Origin: Pyrrhoderma lamaoense
Taxonomy: Eukaryota; Basidiomycota; Agaricomycetes; Hymenochaetales; Hymenochaetaceae
Reading direction: 5' to 3'
Length of the DNA stretch: 64,000 bases
NCBI GenBank assembly: GCA_002794735.1
Contig: NBAZ01000008.1
Coordinates: 1-64,000 of the forward strand
Shown: positions 1 through 12,837 of the stretch, in pieces
Position numbering within the stretch: the stretch's first letter is position 1
Layout: each line of letters starts with the position of its first letter
Notes under the pieces: generated by a model
Told to the model about the DNA's origin: nothing
What the model saw: only the letters and a program-made list of their open reading frames with translations
Database searches by the model: none
Position numbers and translations under genes: made by a program

Positions 1-608
1 TTAGTCCTAGAAGGTGGGAAGGCTTGGATATATGGTTTGACGATTGCGGAGTATAATTCCGGTGTTTCTTGTACAATTAGAGTTAGCTGCTTTGAATACT
101 GTGGCCATTGTTTGTGGAGTCGATTTATAGATACACATTAGGCACAGTAGACTCTAATGATATTGATACGGACCTTGCGTATATGCGTCTCTGTAGCTGG
201 ACATATGACATTTATTTTTGCATCTGGAACGGATTCATGTTTTGTGAACCATGCAAGTAGCCAAGAATACTATCACGTAGAGGGTAGACAAACTGAGATC
301 AGTCGAGATCTGAAAGCAAGCAGTCACAAAGGCCCCCCTACAATATCTGTTGATTCAATGAGTTTCGTGTTCTGCAAGAGCTCAGGGAGTATTTGAGGGA
401 GGTCATTCGGGAAAGGCAGACGTTCAACTCTAACTATCGCGGGTGTAGGTTCAGACTCAGGGGACTTGGTAGAGTTCCCAGTATTGTTATAGTATGAGAA
501 ATAAGATCTGTATTATATAGTTATCACTCCGAGACGACTTCTCCAACCACGATCATGCGTACCTTCATTCAGTATCCGATCCAGTACAAAGCCTCGTAAG
601 CTATCCAT
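1..608 (-). CDS. Scavenger mRNA-decapping enzyme DcpS, 5' part (runs off left edge)
   Basis: DcpS hydrolyses the cap left after 3'-to-5' mRNA decay. The gene reads leftward from an ATG at 608 (MDSLRGFVLDRILNED). Exons fit 563-608, 342-507, 174-269 and 1-86, all with GT..AG introns. Conserved family blocks are visible in order: GFVLDRILNED, ITILGTLP, PTPAIVRVERLPF, KLIESTDI, YSWLLAWF, KINVICPATETHIRK, ETPELYSAIVKPYI and FPPSRT. The catalytic HIT motif lies beyond the edge and cannot be checked. Exon 2 changes frame at the G run 460-463 (C run on the coding strand). One more base there joins LGTLPSP to ESEPTPAIVRVE, so I read the break as a sequencing undercall. Family identity is secure from several consecutive exons; orthology to yeast DCS1 is inferred. 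Confidence 0.88.
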
Positions 609-712
609 ATCTTCGAGAGTAACTCACTATTCCTATACAGTACAAGGTGTAAAGAAGGAAAAATGCAGCTACATACATGTATATGTCACTCACAACAAAC
701 ATGTATAAATTT

Positions 713-1490
713 ATAAGTTACATGGGGAGGGGCAATCCTCATAAGAAACGCGAGGATTATAAATCGTGTTTCTTAGTAATAGCATGTACTAAATTAAGTA
801 ATTAGCTCTAAATTCTCTATACAGCATGAATACATTTTCTTTTTGAACAATTTTATTTTTCTAGAACATTTATTATGTTATTTATGGTATAAGTTACTTA
901 TAAAAAAGCAAATAATTAACTGACAGTAGTTTATTGAGTAGTATTGTAGTAAGGTAGAAGCTCTAAATAGATATTATGAAGAGCTGTAAACTGAGTTCTA
1001 CATATTCTCGCGAAAATCTCACAAAAAGTCTAGTTATTTGCGCTATTGTCACGCATTTTCGTGACAAATTCGCATTTTTACACAACTTAAGTTGATAACT
1101 TGAATTTACACAATCATTTTTACGGGTAAATAACTTTTATATTAAAACGTACAGATATAGATCTTGATTTCCATGGTCTCATATTTTAAATTTCTTGATT
1201 ATTTTGTGAGATAATTCACTTTTAAAACTTATTTTCATGATATCTTTCTCAAAACTTAGAATTTTGAAATTCCGCACCATGGAAGTTTAGTTTAGCTTCT
1301 TGAGATCACACAGGTATTTTTTTGTTATTTTAGAGAATTTATTGAATGGGCCATTGCAGCTCGAAGATGTAGGTGTTTTTTAAAAAACTGCTGGAGGGTG
1401 ATTTGCGATTATATAATACAACTACTGACTAAGAACACTGATTTATAATCCTCGCGTTTTTTGCGAGGATTGCCCCTCCCAATAAGTACA
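713..1490. mobile_element. Non-coding element with terminal inverted repeats (MITE-like)
   Basis: Positions 725-764 and 1441-1480 are inverted copies (about 36 of 40 match); weaker similarity continues inward to about 778 and 1420. The outer end reads GGGAGGGGCAATCCTC and the inner part AACGCGAGGATTATAAATC. Each end also contains its own short inverted repeat (AATCCTC and GAGGATT), so it can fold into a hairpin. The flanks ATAAGTTACAT (713-723) and ATAAGTACAT (1482-1491) look like an imperfect target-site duplication. The interior is AT-rich with no credible ORF, so it would depend on a transposase elsewhere. It sits about 115 bp upstream of the DcpS start and about 220 bp past the SPT16 stop. 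The superfamily is not identifiable from this copy. Confidence 0.7.
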
Positions 1491-1698
1491 TATATGTAGT
1501 TATCTCACAGCGACTTTGCACGCGTGATGACTTATTAATCACAAAATTTAATTTGTAAAATATAACATTAAGGCGGGACTCAAAGACTTTAGTTTATTAC
1601 ATATGAGATATGGTTAAAGGGTTAAGCTCTCAAATTCAGAAGTACAAAGGGGAATCAAAATCGAGTTCTTCGACTTATTGGAATGAATATGGACCAAA

Positions 1699-4600
1699 CT
1701 ACCGTTTAGCCTTTCCATTAGTTTTAGGCTTCGCGGCTGGTTGTTTTTTCTTCTTTGGTCGGTCGTCCTCTGATTCGTCTGAGTCAGCGCCACGTCCAGT
1801 CTCTGCCCTCTTCCGATCGGCTATAGAGGAAAGACAATCAGATCTCATATTCCAGATTGTGGGAAGCTCTTTAATGGTTACTCACATTTTGCAGCCTTTT
1901 TCTCTAATTCATCCCAGTCATCACCACTGGAATCATCATCAAAACTGGAAGCGCTGCCTGAATCGTCGCTTGCGTCCGAGTATTCACTCTCACTTTGTTC
2001 AGACTCTTCGCTGACTATATCCTCTGAGTCCGCTTCAAACTCTGATTCAGAGTCGTCTTCACCGCTTTCACTTTCAGCATCACCTCCGGCGCTACCACCC
2101 AAGAAACTCCATCCACCTTGCTGGAAGAATTCGTAAGGGCTTTCATTAATCGTCTTCATGATCGGACCCCAGTTTAGATTCACCGGGCCCTCACTAAGCG
2201 GAATTTCAACAGAGCTGGTGAAAAAGTTGAGTCAACATATATGATATATCCAAAATGTCATGCTTACTCCAGCCAGTTCTTCACATCGTCTAGTTGTGAG
2301 CTAGGTATCGAATTTATTTGGAGGGGGCTTCGCGTGAAGTCTTGGAATATAAGTACCATATCGAATTGTTTGAGGCCAAACTGAACACGCTCCAGAGAGG
2401 CTATCTCTATCTCACTTAAAGTCACCACGAGGAATGGTGGGTCAGTCAGATGGACTAAACAATCGGTTGTTGGCTGTAATTTGACATTCGTTCGGAAGGG
2501 TACTCCTTCGAACGCCAACTCTCGGAAAGGAATATCTGCTTCCAACGTATCCCCGGTCTACTCAAGATTTAGTTCCGATTCATGCTAAATTAGACTGTAA
2601 TATCATATACAGCAAACTTACCGATGCCGTAGATGTTTCTGCAATCTTTTCTGCAAAGAACTTGAATTCCTTGTTGAGAGCCTGTCTTCTTTTCCTTTCC
2701 TGCTGTTCGAGTTCAATCTCGTCTTCGTCCCCGTATCTGTACTTTCGTTTGCGGTTACCAGTCTCATCGAACTGGACATCTGAAGCTTCACGGTAAAATT
2801 GTACATCCTACAGTATCATTCAGAAACACATCAAGGCAAAGGACTTATGGGTAGATCTCACTTTAGCTTTCTTCTTACCAATCATGATTGGGGCCTTCAG
2901 ATGAATGTGTATGATGACTAATAATTCATGATCACAAGGTTGGAAGAAAAGATGCTTGATGTTGCTAAACAGAACATCTAATTTTCCACGAGTCAGCATT
3001 TTGTAGACACTTATTAAAGCAAGAACTAACTCACCAACTTTATGGGCTCCCATTGATTGGTATCTGATACCATTTTGATGTATCTCGACTTCACCTGGTA
3101 ACCGCTTGCCATCTGTACCAGGCCGTATAAACACTTCCGGAAGTTTATGTGGACGTCTCCCTTTCAGTTCTATGAGTGTATCTTGTTCGATGACATCAGC
3201 CATCTCCTTCTTCTGTTGCTCGCGCTTATTCACTTCCTTCTTCAGTTCCGTGATTTGCTTGTAAACGGTTTCAAATCGATGAGCATCCGCAGATCGATAG
3301 GTCACAGAACGAATGAAAGTAGCATCAGGATCTTCAAAGGGCTAAGATAAACAGTTAGACAGATAAACCAAGTAAGATAAATTGATATATCTCACGGTGT
3401 CTTCCTTCTTTCCCGCCAATTGACCGGGACTTTGAAAGTTAATTCGTAGGTAGGTGAAATCGCCTTCATCATTCTTACTTGCATTCTTAATCGTGTTTAT
3501 GTGGAAAGGGACAGAGAACCCATGTACCGGCAAGATAACAGACTGGGCTTTGCGGTCAACATAGATCTAAAATGGTGTTTGTGAGAAAGCCGATACTAAA
3601 CATGATAAGGTTGACCTACTCTTAGGCTTTCAGCTTCCCTTGGAAGACCTGCTTCACCTTTGTAACTTTGGAATCGCTTCCAACCTTTGCCTTCTTTATG
3701 CCCAGTACCTTGCCCCTCTTCAGAGTATTTTGCCAAACCATCCCTCTGTCTGGCAGCATGTAATTCTTTTTGATGCTCAGCTATACGAGCTACAGTAGTT
3801 TGTACAACGTCTTCCTGTGCTGCACTTCGCGTCTTATTTCTAAGCACCTTGCCACCCGCAACTTTATGTTTACCAGGTGATATGTTACCATTTAAGGGCT
3901 TTGTAGGAGCTTTTTTTGACGATTTTGGCTTGTCTTCTTCTTCATCAGACGGAGAATTAAGGAAAAATAGTACGTCTTTTGACGCTTTAATGCAGTCAGT
4001 AAGACATATTCCCTTCTCATGATCAACTTTGACAGTATCTACGAGATGCATTGAGTACCTGGAGCCATAAATCAATATCTTAGATGATGGGCAAACAGTG
4101 TAATGACTCACTTCTTCCCCTCACCCTCGTCAAGATCTGTGAAGCCTAAAGATAGATTAAATACCATATTCGCTCTTAGTGTTCTTCCGTTCTTCTGAGA
4201 AAGTATAAAATTTGAGTCTCGGAATTCCAAACCCATCTATGAAACAATTAGAATAAAGTTACTCATTTTTCACGGTTGACTACGCACAGCAAACCCAACG
4301 TTTTTGACAAAATGCTTCTCGAGTTCTGGTTTCTTATCTTTGATATATGAGATGGCATGCAAGTAGACATCACGTGCAACGACACCATCCTTGAGTTTAT
4401 GTAGAAGCTCAGTTTGTAACGATACAAGTAAAGCATAAACCGATTCTTGATCCTGGTAGAAATAGTGAGATATGTAAGTGACGCTTGACGATATGAGTCA
4501 CCTTCGTTGGATCAACCACAAATGTTCGGCCGACATTTGCGCAATAGCCTTTGTACCTCATACCAACAGCAACTAGTAGTACACCTTTGTGGGCCATTTG

Positions 4601-5733
4601 ATCATCTGAAGACTCAGCACTTTGTCGTAGATCGTAACCCGCTTTTGTCCCTTGAGATTGAATGATTGGACCATAACAGAATTCCGTCGAATCCCAGTCA
4701 ACCTGGCAAGAATTAGTAAACTTACTTGGTAAGGATAAATTCAAGTCTTACCTCATTTAAACCCCGTCCCTTATTCCATACTTTCATATCAGGCCCCCGG
4801 GCATCATCTCCCTCTCCAGCGCCAAGTCTGGCTTCAATCTGTCCAGCGAAGGTCTCATGAGTTATCTTCGCTTCCTTATCAAGGATGGTTTCTAGTTTCG
4901 GCGCAACATAATGGTTGAGAAGAGTGGACGTGAGATTTGTTGCAATACGTGTGCATTTCTAGGGAAACGATTATAAATCAGAATATACATTTTAAATGAA
5001 CAGACTAGTTCTCACTAATTCTTCTTCATCCTTTACGGCTAGTAATGCTGAGATGGCTGGGCTTATTTCTAAAAGCTCTGGTTTGGATTCTGCTTCAGAG
5101 ATAGCCTTGTTCCACTCATCAATCAACTTCCCAGATGCACTGTCCTTGAGAATCATCCCGACTCGTTTGAGTTTACTATAAATTCCGACAAGAGTTGGCA
5201 TCGCATCTGTCGGCGGCTCCTTGGCCTTTGCCTGAGTCAGAATTTGTATCGGAACACTAGAGTTGGAGTTTGGTATTTGCGCCAATATTTTCGCTTTCAA
5301 TTCAAAATGAGAGTTACATCACGAAGTTCAGTTATGATCCTGAAAAGTACCTTTAGACGCCGAAGTTAGGATCGTTACTCTATCCCTACGAAAAGTATAA
5401 GGGTGGAAGGAAACTCATAGCCCAGTAACCACGTCTTGTGATAAGGGTTAGTACAATTCAGCAAGCTCAGTATTAACATGGACTCACTTGAAAGGCACGC
5501 TTTTTTTGATAGGATCGTCAGGATTGCCCGGGTCTCCTGCTGCAAGCAGTATTCCATCAGCACTAGATATTGATTCATATTCATCATTTCTGCCTGCACT
5601 CTAAAGATGACAATTTGTTCAGGAAAGACTAGTAAAGACTAAGAGGACAAGCAACAAGACGCACGTTCCAGGCATCGAGGATATGCTTTATACGTGCATT
5701 GATAAGGTCGGTATTTAGTTGTACAGACGGCAT
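1699..5733 (-). CDS. SPT16: FACT complex histone chaperone subunit Spt16
   Basis: Spt16, with Pob3, forms FACT, which reorganises nucleosomes during transcription and replication. The start is the ATG at 5733 ([17 protein letters not shown]); the upstream in-frame ATG lies outside the family start. Exons give the aminopeptidase-like N-terminal domain ([42 protein letters not shown]), then the middle domain ([46 protein letters not shown]), then [18 protein letters not shown] and GWSFLGG, and an acidic Asp/Glu/Ser tail. A last exon (1699-1820), after an intron at 1821-1885, adds a basic tail rich in Lys/Arg ending NGKAKR. Stopping at the TAA inside that intron would lose this tail. Intron-rich, with no frame break seen. 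Identity is very secure. Confidence 0.96.
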
Positions 5734-5952
5734 GCCTGCACCTTTCACCAACAAGAGACGATTAACAGTGAAGTGTTGATGGTGACCGTTGAGCAAGAAA
5801 GTGAAGCCTGCTTCTGAGACTTTGTGACGGGTGATACAAAACGCGTAGAGTGTCACGCGTTTCTGTGTGACTCCTAATGCAATATAAATAACTCTCGTAA
5901 CGCGTCTTCATAGGTAAACCACTCTAGCTCTCACCTTGACCTCCATTTGAAC

Positions 5953-7090
5953 ATGACAGTTGACTCAAATAACTATAGATTTTACACTTCTGGTGAAGTT
6001 CCCGATCACCCAGGAGAATCATGGACCCGCTTTGTTTGCATCAGTGACACTCACTCATTAACATGTATGGAACTTCCTCCGGGCGATGTCCTCATTCACG
6101 CTGGAGATCTCACAAGTCGGGGTACTTTTCTTGATCTTCAAGAGACGATAAACTGGCTGGCATCTCTCCCATACGAGAAGAAAGTGTATGTAAACTCTTC
6201 TTCACTTCTTTGAAGGTATAATTTATCTAGTTATCAACCTGAATTTTGGGTCAATCTAGTATCATAGCAGGCAACCATGACGTTGGTTTATAATTGATTT
6301 TTTGTTAAAGAAATCTTCTAACATGATACATTAGCTGTGCCTAGACTTGAATTTAAGCGCTCAGAGGCTAGATGGGGTTTAGCTTACGGGGTGAGTCTCT
6401 ACATGCAATCTGAATATAAATAATACTGGATATTATTTTTTTAGGATGTGGACGCTGCCCGAAAATTCATAAGAAGTAAGGAGGTAGAAAAATCCGGGAT
6501 AGTATACCTAGATCACGAAACTAAAGATATAATAACTTCAAAAGGATTGAGATGGAAGATTTATGGGACTCCGTATGCTCCTCATATCGTAATCGAAAAA
6601 TTTAATGAATACTTAATGAGGTTTTTTTGTACAGGCAGCACCTGTACATTCAAGGGGCGCTTTTCAATACGCAACTAAAACAGATGCACGAGGTGTGTGT
6701 ATAGTTTAACTATCGATTATATCCGTGTGACGCTGATACAAACCTAAAATAGTGGAATGGTCTCGAATTCCTTCGGATGTAGAAATCCTCATGACACATA
6801 CACCACCATTTAATATCCAGGACACCACTAAGCGTGGTAAGAAAGCGGGCTGTAAATATCTTGAAGAGAAAATTCAAGAATTATCACAACTTCGCTTGCA
6901 TATATTTGGGCATATCCATGAAGCTCATGGAGTAAGTGAACGCACTTTTGGTAAGGACTCAGATTCAGATGGATCATCTGATTCTGAATCTGATAAAACG
7001 GACAAAATTATCTTTGTCAACGCTGCGTATTATAATGAGTTACCGCCTATAATTGTTGACCTAAAGAAGGTCAACGAAGAAGATAATTAA
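5953..7090 (+). CDS. Calcineurin-like metallophosphoesterase (MPPED/239AB-like)
   Basis: Predicted metal-dependent phosphoesterase. Signature blocks in order: ISDTHS (first metal ligands), HAGDLTSRG, IIAGNHD (spanning an intron whose donor is GTATGTAAAC near 6191), EILMTHTPPF and IFGHIHEAHG. These are the five metallophosphoesterase motifs, in the spacing of the MPPED1/2 group. I chose the ATG at 5953 because the open frame upstream has only a TTG. The C-terminal part carries a Ser/Asp-rich insertion before the last strand (IIFVNAAYYN). About four exons, with introns near 6190-6260, 6290-6335, 6390-6445 and 6680-6750. It is divergent from SPT16 (220 bp apart) and its stop is 37 bp from the convergent RPC82 stop. 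The substrate cannot be inferred. Confidence 0.88.
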
Positions 7091-7127
7091 TACTTAATCC
7101 GACAAAGATTACTTCTTATAATCGACT

Positions 7128-9344
7128 CTAATTCCCATCAATACCTAATACAGCAAGATCTCTAAGGATAAACACAGCTTCCTCCACCCGCATCTCAAGT
7201 ATGGTTAATTTATCGCGTCGTTCTTCCCAAGAACGCAACACTTCTCGTTCCACCCGGCTCAACAGTGAAGGATCCGCCTTTACATCACTACGCTCGCTTT
7301 TCTCAAGTACAGCACGTATAGTCGGATCCTCTGCTTCTTTCCGGCGACGCATACCAATATTATATAACATTTTGTAGAAATTTGAAAGTAATACATTATA
7401 TGCCTTTGGCAGGTCCACATACCTTTTGCACAAATATACCTTTATCAGCGTGAGAATTTTAAAGTTTCAAAGGGTCTTACCAAAGGTATATAGTACGTTG
7501 AGGATTTCGGTCGGCACCCTTAGGGACCTCTTGGATACTTATTAAAGTATCTGCTGAGAGTGAAGTGAGTAGGGCCCGTACAGTAGTTGCTGGCATCATT
7601 GCAGCTTTTGCGATCTATAAATATACAATGATTAGCCAATGCTTAACGTCAGTTTATTTGCACATCCAATGAGGAACAGTTACCTGTTCACCACCCATTT
7701 TCCCATTATCTAACAGCATTCGTATTATCCTGACAGCCTCGTCTCCATAACGTTCACGAGCGACAGATTCGAGTACTCGTCTTCGCAACCTCCGACATAT
7801 GATCTCAAATTCAACATGCACCTTCCCGGTCATAGAACCCACAAAAGATACAAACGAAGCTGCACGCCCGGCTGGGGTCGGGTTGTCTGCCGCTGCAAGC
7901 ATACCGAGATATTCCCTCGCCGCTGAGGATTTCGAAATTTTTTTAGTTGAGTTGAAAGTTAATCCGGAAGTGATCTCCTTTGAGTCTGGTATATTACTCA
8001 AAATTGATGATGTGGATATTCCATCTAAGGGTTGCATACCGGAAAACTATGAGTTCTTTTGTGTACGATCTAATTCGATCCAGAAACTTTACCTGAGCGA
8101 ACGTCGGTGATGTTTGACTTATGCTCAGTCGACTTGAGGGTGGCTTGCATGACAGTAGCGGCAGAATCATTATACCTTTCACGGACCGCCGCTACAATAA
8201 CCTAAGTTGGATTTAAGAGAACTGAAGTTCGTACAACATACAGAACCAACTCACTCTGTCACGAAGATGTATATTGAATTTTGGGGCATGTACACGGAAA
8301 AACACTTCATTCTAAGCCTTGAATTTAGTGTTTTAGCTGACTTTTAGGGAAAAGAACTCACGTCAAGTACATCCTCCTCAACAATCTTTTTCTAGATTCA
8401 ATGTATAGAAAGGTTAATACATGACTGCTCATCACCCCGAACAACATTTATTCACCTTTGATGATTTCTGCCATTCTGCTCTGAGACCTTTCGTTTCTAA
8501 TACTTAACACATAAGCATCAAGAATTGACGGCAATACGGTGGCGTACAACACATACTATAAGCCCGATCTTTAGAGACTCAGCAAGCTCACGATTTAAAC
8601 GAGCCTCAGCCCTTTCCTTAGCTTCTCTCAATGCCTTCGCGGTAGGAACATTCCTGATTTGATTCTTCTCTTCTTGTTCGTATTGAAGAAGCTTGTCACG
8701 AGGAGAGATATGGAAGAGGACGGTAGAAGGGACTAGATAAGAGGCTGAAACGAGCTTTTGTATTGTTTGTCGATATTTTGTGGTTTCTAGTCGATAGTTA
8801 GAAGCTAGAAGGTGTAGGGCCACCGATCTCAAGGACTGACCGATTGAATGCCCCGGACATAACATTTCCATGACATCTGGTGGGCGAAGCTTACCATGGT
8901 CTAGTATCAATGAGACAATTTCTGAAGCCTGTTTGGTATATGTAAGAGTTTGAATATATCTGCGAGAGATGAATCACATACCACAGGCCCAAACAACTGT
9001 CCTGCTTGCCAGACAAACGTCCCAAATCGCAGTCTCAACAGGCATTCGTCCGAGTTGAACTCAAACACCTCTCCATCTTCCTCCGTTTGCGAATGCCACA
9101 CGAGATTATGCTGGATAAGAATAAGAATTGCCGCCCTCACCGTTCGAGGTTTGAGTGAGGTATATCGAAGGATTTGTGGGAGTGAGAGACGACCGCGAGT
9201 TAGGAGGGAAGACGCTACTTTCTAGTACAAGTCATTATGTGCATGCATTAACGTGCGAACTTATAAGTAACTGACTGCGGTAAGAGGGCCAAAATGCGAG
9301 TGAATTATCAAGGAGCATAAATTACTAGTATGAGTGTCCGCCAT
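7128..9344 (-). CDS. RPC82: RNA polymerase III subunit RPC82 (RPC3/POLR3C)
   Basis: Subunit of the Pol III initiation subcomplex RPC82-RPC34-RPC31, built from winged helices. The first exon begins at the ATG at 9344 (MADTHTSNLCSLIIHSHFGP) and is followed by an intron and KVASSLLTRGRLSLPQILRY. Other family blocks are IQHNLVWHSQTEEDGEVFEF, DECLLRLRFGTFVWQAGQLF, ILDHGKLRPPDV, REYLGMLAAADNPTPAGRAA, FVGSMTGKVHVEFEII and the C-terminal ERRDKLTILEMRVEEAVFIL. The stop at 7128-7130 is 37 bp from the stop of the convergent phosphoesterase, so their 3' UTRs probably overlap. At least seven introns. Identity is secure; the exon borders between about 8100 and 8500 are less certain. Confidence 0.93.
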
Positions 9345-9968
9345 GGTTTGGTCGAGTTCTGAGAGTACGCGAGTTGGTCTGTATAGAACGCGAGAACGTT
9401 AAAGTAGTCGTGTAAAAAGAAGAATGATGCTATGCTATGGCTTTTGGCACTCGACAAAGTCCATGATACGCTCAGTTTCCGGCCGTAGATTTACCATCCA
9501 AAAAACTAATGTAAAGCTTCTCGCAAATCACTAGCCATTCAACCCACGTGCACAACCCTCAAGAAAATTTTGGCCTTTGTCAAATTTAATTAAGTTGAGA
9601 ACTACTACTAGATGTTTAAAAAAGTTACAGATGACATAGTACATGTATAACCCTTCATAACAACTACAGTAATCGTCTCCCTGTAGAGACCTGAACATGT
9701 CGGAGCTAGAAAAAAGTCAGCAAGCATATGAATTAGACAAAAAAAAATAACTAAAGATATGATAAAAGTTCTGTTGTCAATTGCTTGGGGAAAAAACGAA
9801 AACACTTAGACCTCTCGATTAAAATCTTTTGTTTCTAATTCTGGTTGTATATAACTTAAAGTCGAGGAAATCCTCAAGTAAATGAGCCAAGAACACATAA
9901 CAAATGCTTTTCTTGACACATGCAATGGATATTTAATCACTTAGTTCGCACTCTTTTTGAATCTAGTA
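9345..9968. other. Intergenic region, no gene seen
   Basis: AT-rich spacer between two minus-strand genes: upstream of RPC82 and downstream of the acidic protein gene. An open frame on the minus strand (9608-9805) encodes a hydrophobic stretch but shows no splice context or family resemblance, so I do not call it. Confidence 0.6.
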
Positions 9969-12837
9969 TCATACCTCTATTAGAATACGTTATATTGGAA
10001 AGTTAAGCTTGAATACTCACCCGGAGAGATAGGTTGTAAATCTTGCTCATGATCACTTAGATCTGCGTCGTCTAGGCTTCTTTTCGATGGTTTCTTATGT
10101 ATAGAGTGGTATTCCCCGACTGCAGAATTTTCATCATGGTCATTAGTCGGGTCGTAGAAATTATCTGGTGGCACATTTGTAGGCTGATCCTCAAGGGATT
10201 GAGTGACTGGAAAATATGATGTTACAGAGTCAAAAGGTGTGAATTGCTTTATTCAGAAATAACGTACCATCGTCACAGGTGTCAAGGTTAGAAATTGCGG
10301 AATCATAACTATCCGCGATATCTGTCTTCTCAGTCAATTCCTCTCCTTGTTCTTCCTCTGTAGGATCTATATTTTATGAATTCCGAGAATAGAAGCTATT
10401 TGGGAGACAAACTAACCTTCTAATGTATCTTCAGTCTCGTCAAATTCGTCGTCCCCAAAGTCCTCGTCGCCGAAACCATCTTCATCATCAACGTTACCTT
10501 CATAACCGGGAGATCCGGCTAGTAGAGACTGCATGGAATGGTCTGTTGAATTATTAGTATGAATAATATAAACAAATAATACAATAAGACGAACCAGCGT
10601 GATTTTCTGTATCGGGTAGTGTGCTCTTATCAATTTCGTCTTCAGAAGCTTTCAAGATATCACCCGTGTGAGGTGGTACATCAAATGATGCCTCGTTCTC
10701 CACAGGGACACTGAACCCTTCGCGCCCTTCTTCTTTTTTCTCGATGCTCAATGAGTTTGACTCCACACCAGCCCCTTCAATAGGATAAACCAGGTTTTCC
10801 TCGTCCCCCACATCTTCTACGTTATCAGTATCTTCACTGAAGTCCTGACCATCCCCGTCAGATGGTTCAACAATGTCCACATATTCTGTTGAGATTTCCT
10901 CCTCCTCTTCCTCCTCCTCTTGTTCCTCTTGTTCTTGTTCGACTTCAGGAGCGTCATAAGCTACATCATTCTGAGCCTCTTCACCTGCAGGCTCCTCTTC
11001 TAAGACGCTGTTGTTACCGACCTGATTTGCGTCATCATCATTCGCAAGACCAGAGTTATCCTGTCCTTTCTCAGTCTGATCGGGCTCTTGCTCGTAGGAC
11101 TCTTCCTCAACTTCTTCACTACCATGTTCAGGCTCGGGGAAATCTTGTGCCTGCTCCTCACCGGTGCCAGTTCCAGTGAAATCATGTTCACTCTCATCAT
11201 ATACTTGTGCTTCGTCCTCGCCTGTGAACTCTTGATATTGTTCATCGTGTTTGTGCTCCTCCTCATCCTGTTTGTGCTCCTCCTCATCCTGTTTGGGCAC
11301 ATCATCATCATCATGCTTAGGTTCATCATTATGTTCCGCGACCTCTTGTTCCTGGGCATTTTCATCTGCAAATTTTGGTAATGAGCGGTGTATAGAAATC
11401 GAAAACACGGTGTCTATACCTTGAACCTCTTCTAGAGCATCTAGGGTATGTGTTTGGTGTTCAGTTTCGTCATCCAAAGTCAGTCGTGTAATTTGATCTC
11501 TGAGGAAGTTATAACGTGCAATAAATCTAGGAACAACTGGTTGAAGAATTAATCGTAGGTGACCAGGCAAACCTACACCTTGATGCATCGCGTATAAATC
11601 GTGAAGAGATACTTCACGGGCATAAATATTGTCCTGTCAATATTATACCAGTGATCAGCAATATGAGATAATTCAGAGATTTTTGTGATCATACCTCAGA
11701 GATAACGAGCTGAAGGTCAAAAGCATTCAAGGCCATCTCAGCCTCTGAGAGCTCTTCAATGTGGGAAAAGTACTCTTCTTGTCTGAACGCATCAAAGACA
11801 GTTGAAATTGGTTCGAAGAAGAGTGACGTGTGATGCTGGAGCAGTATCAGAGGCTCCTCGTGTGTATTATCAGAAGGACCCGAATCAGGTGCACCGAAGA
11901 GCATGAAATCTGGCTGTGCACCTTCACTAGAAGTCACCTGTAATGTGAGCGAAATGGGAGGTGGGTGGAAAGAAAACGTAGACTGATTTATATCTGGATG
12001 AACAGATGAGTCCACCTCATCCTCTTCATTACCGTTGACAGGATGTGAAAACTCAGGCTGATCATTATGCGCCTCAACCTCGGTTGATTCATGCTGGTCA
12101 TCCGGATTTTCCACAAGATGAACTTCATGTGTTGGTTCCACTTCATCCACGACAGCATTCTGTGCATCATTGGAGGCTTGCTCTTCTACATGGACATGTT
12201 GATTACCATGCTCAACTTCATGAACTGCCGAAGCCTCCGAATTTGAGGATACCGTATGTATGAGCTCAGTACTGTCATTCACATGTTTGGGAATTTCTAC
12301 TGTCCCAAGTTCGGTGGTTTCGTGCGATATAGCATGTTCCTGAAGGCCAGAAGCCGAAACATCTATCTGATCATGAAAAGTAGTTTGCTGCGGATCGAAA
12401 TGCTCAAGTGCGGCTTCTTCGCTTTGTTGTGGTACACTCGATTCACCTTTGTCGAGAGAATAGTCCGCCCCCATCTGATTAGATTCAAGGATAACTGCTA
12501 CTGGTTCTCCTTGGTGTTCAAGCTCGGGTATGGGAGGAGGCAATGGCGAAGAGTCGAAGGTAACATCGGGAACTTCAGTATCCACAACAGTCACCTCTGT
12601 TGCCACCTCTTGTGCTGCCTCGGTATCATCCCTCATTTCATATTCCGTCGTTTCATCGTAAGCCATCATGTCTACCTCTAGTGAATCTACGTTTTCGCCG
12701 AGGATTGCGTCCTCTTCCATATGTGTGATCGATGAATTGTACCAATTTTCCGTTGAGACAATCATTGGTACATCAATGTCCTCACTATAATCGGCCATGG
12801 GGGTGTCGAATGATTCGACTAGAGTCGACATGGACAT
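9969..12837 (-). CDS. Acidic low-complexity protein of unknown function, conserved in Agaricomycetes
   Basis: Start at ATG 12837 (MSMSTLVESFDTPMADYSED). Exon 1 ends near 11696 with LVISE. The next exon opens with the ordered block NIYAREVSLHDLYAMHQGVG, then LPGHLRLILQPVVPRFIARY. Later exons are almost entirely Glu/Asp/Gln/His-rich, including poly-Glu and a KQDEEEH repeat. The last coding exon ends KKPSKRSLDDADLSDHEQD..., and a small final exon gives a stop at 9969-9971. I recognise the central DLQLVISE...VSLHDLY block from uncharacterised mushroom proteins, but no function is known to me. The composition suggests a mostly disordered protein, possibly nuclear. Exon borders after 10590 are approximate. 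Confidence 0.72.
10897..10940 (-). repeat. Poly-Glu coding trinucleotide tract
   Basis: Imperfect CTC/CTT run on the plus strand encoding poly-Glu (EEQEEEEEEEE) in the acidic protein on the minus strand. Confidence 0.8.
11250..11291 (-). repeat. Two tandem 21-bp coding repeats
   Basis: The 21-bp unit beginning TTTGTGCTCC at 11250 is repeated exactly at 11271-11291, and a degenerate third copy starts at 11292. It encodes the heptad-length KQDEEEH repeat of the acidic protein. Confidence 0.85.

Noticed and set aside
1610..2014. Plus-strand open frame of 134 codons
   Set aside because: It lies antisense to the acidic and basic C-terminal exons of SPT16, which match the family on the minus strand.
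11000..11381. Met/Arg-rich and hydrophobic open frames overlapping the acidic protein gene
   Set aside because: Alternative-frame readings of low-complexity Glu/Asp codons; the main frame has the conserved block and splice sites.
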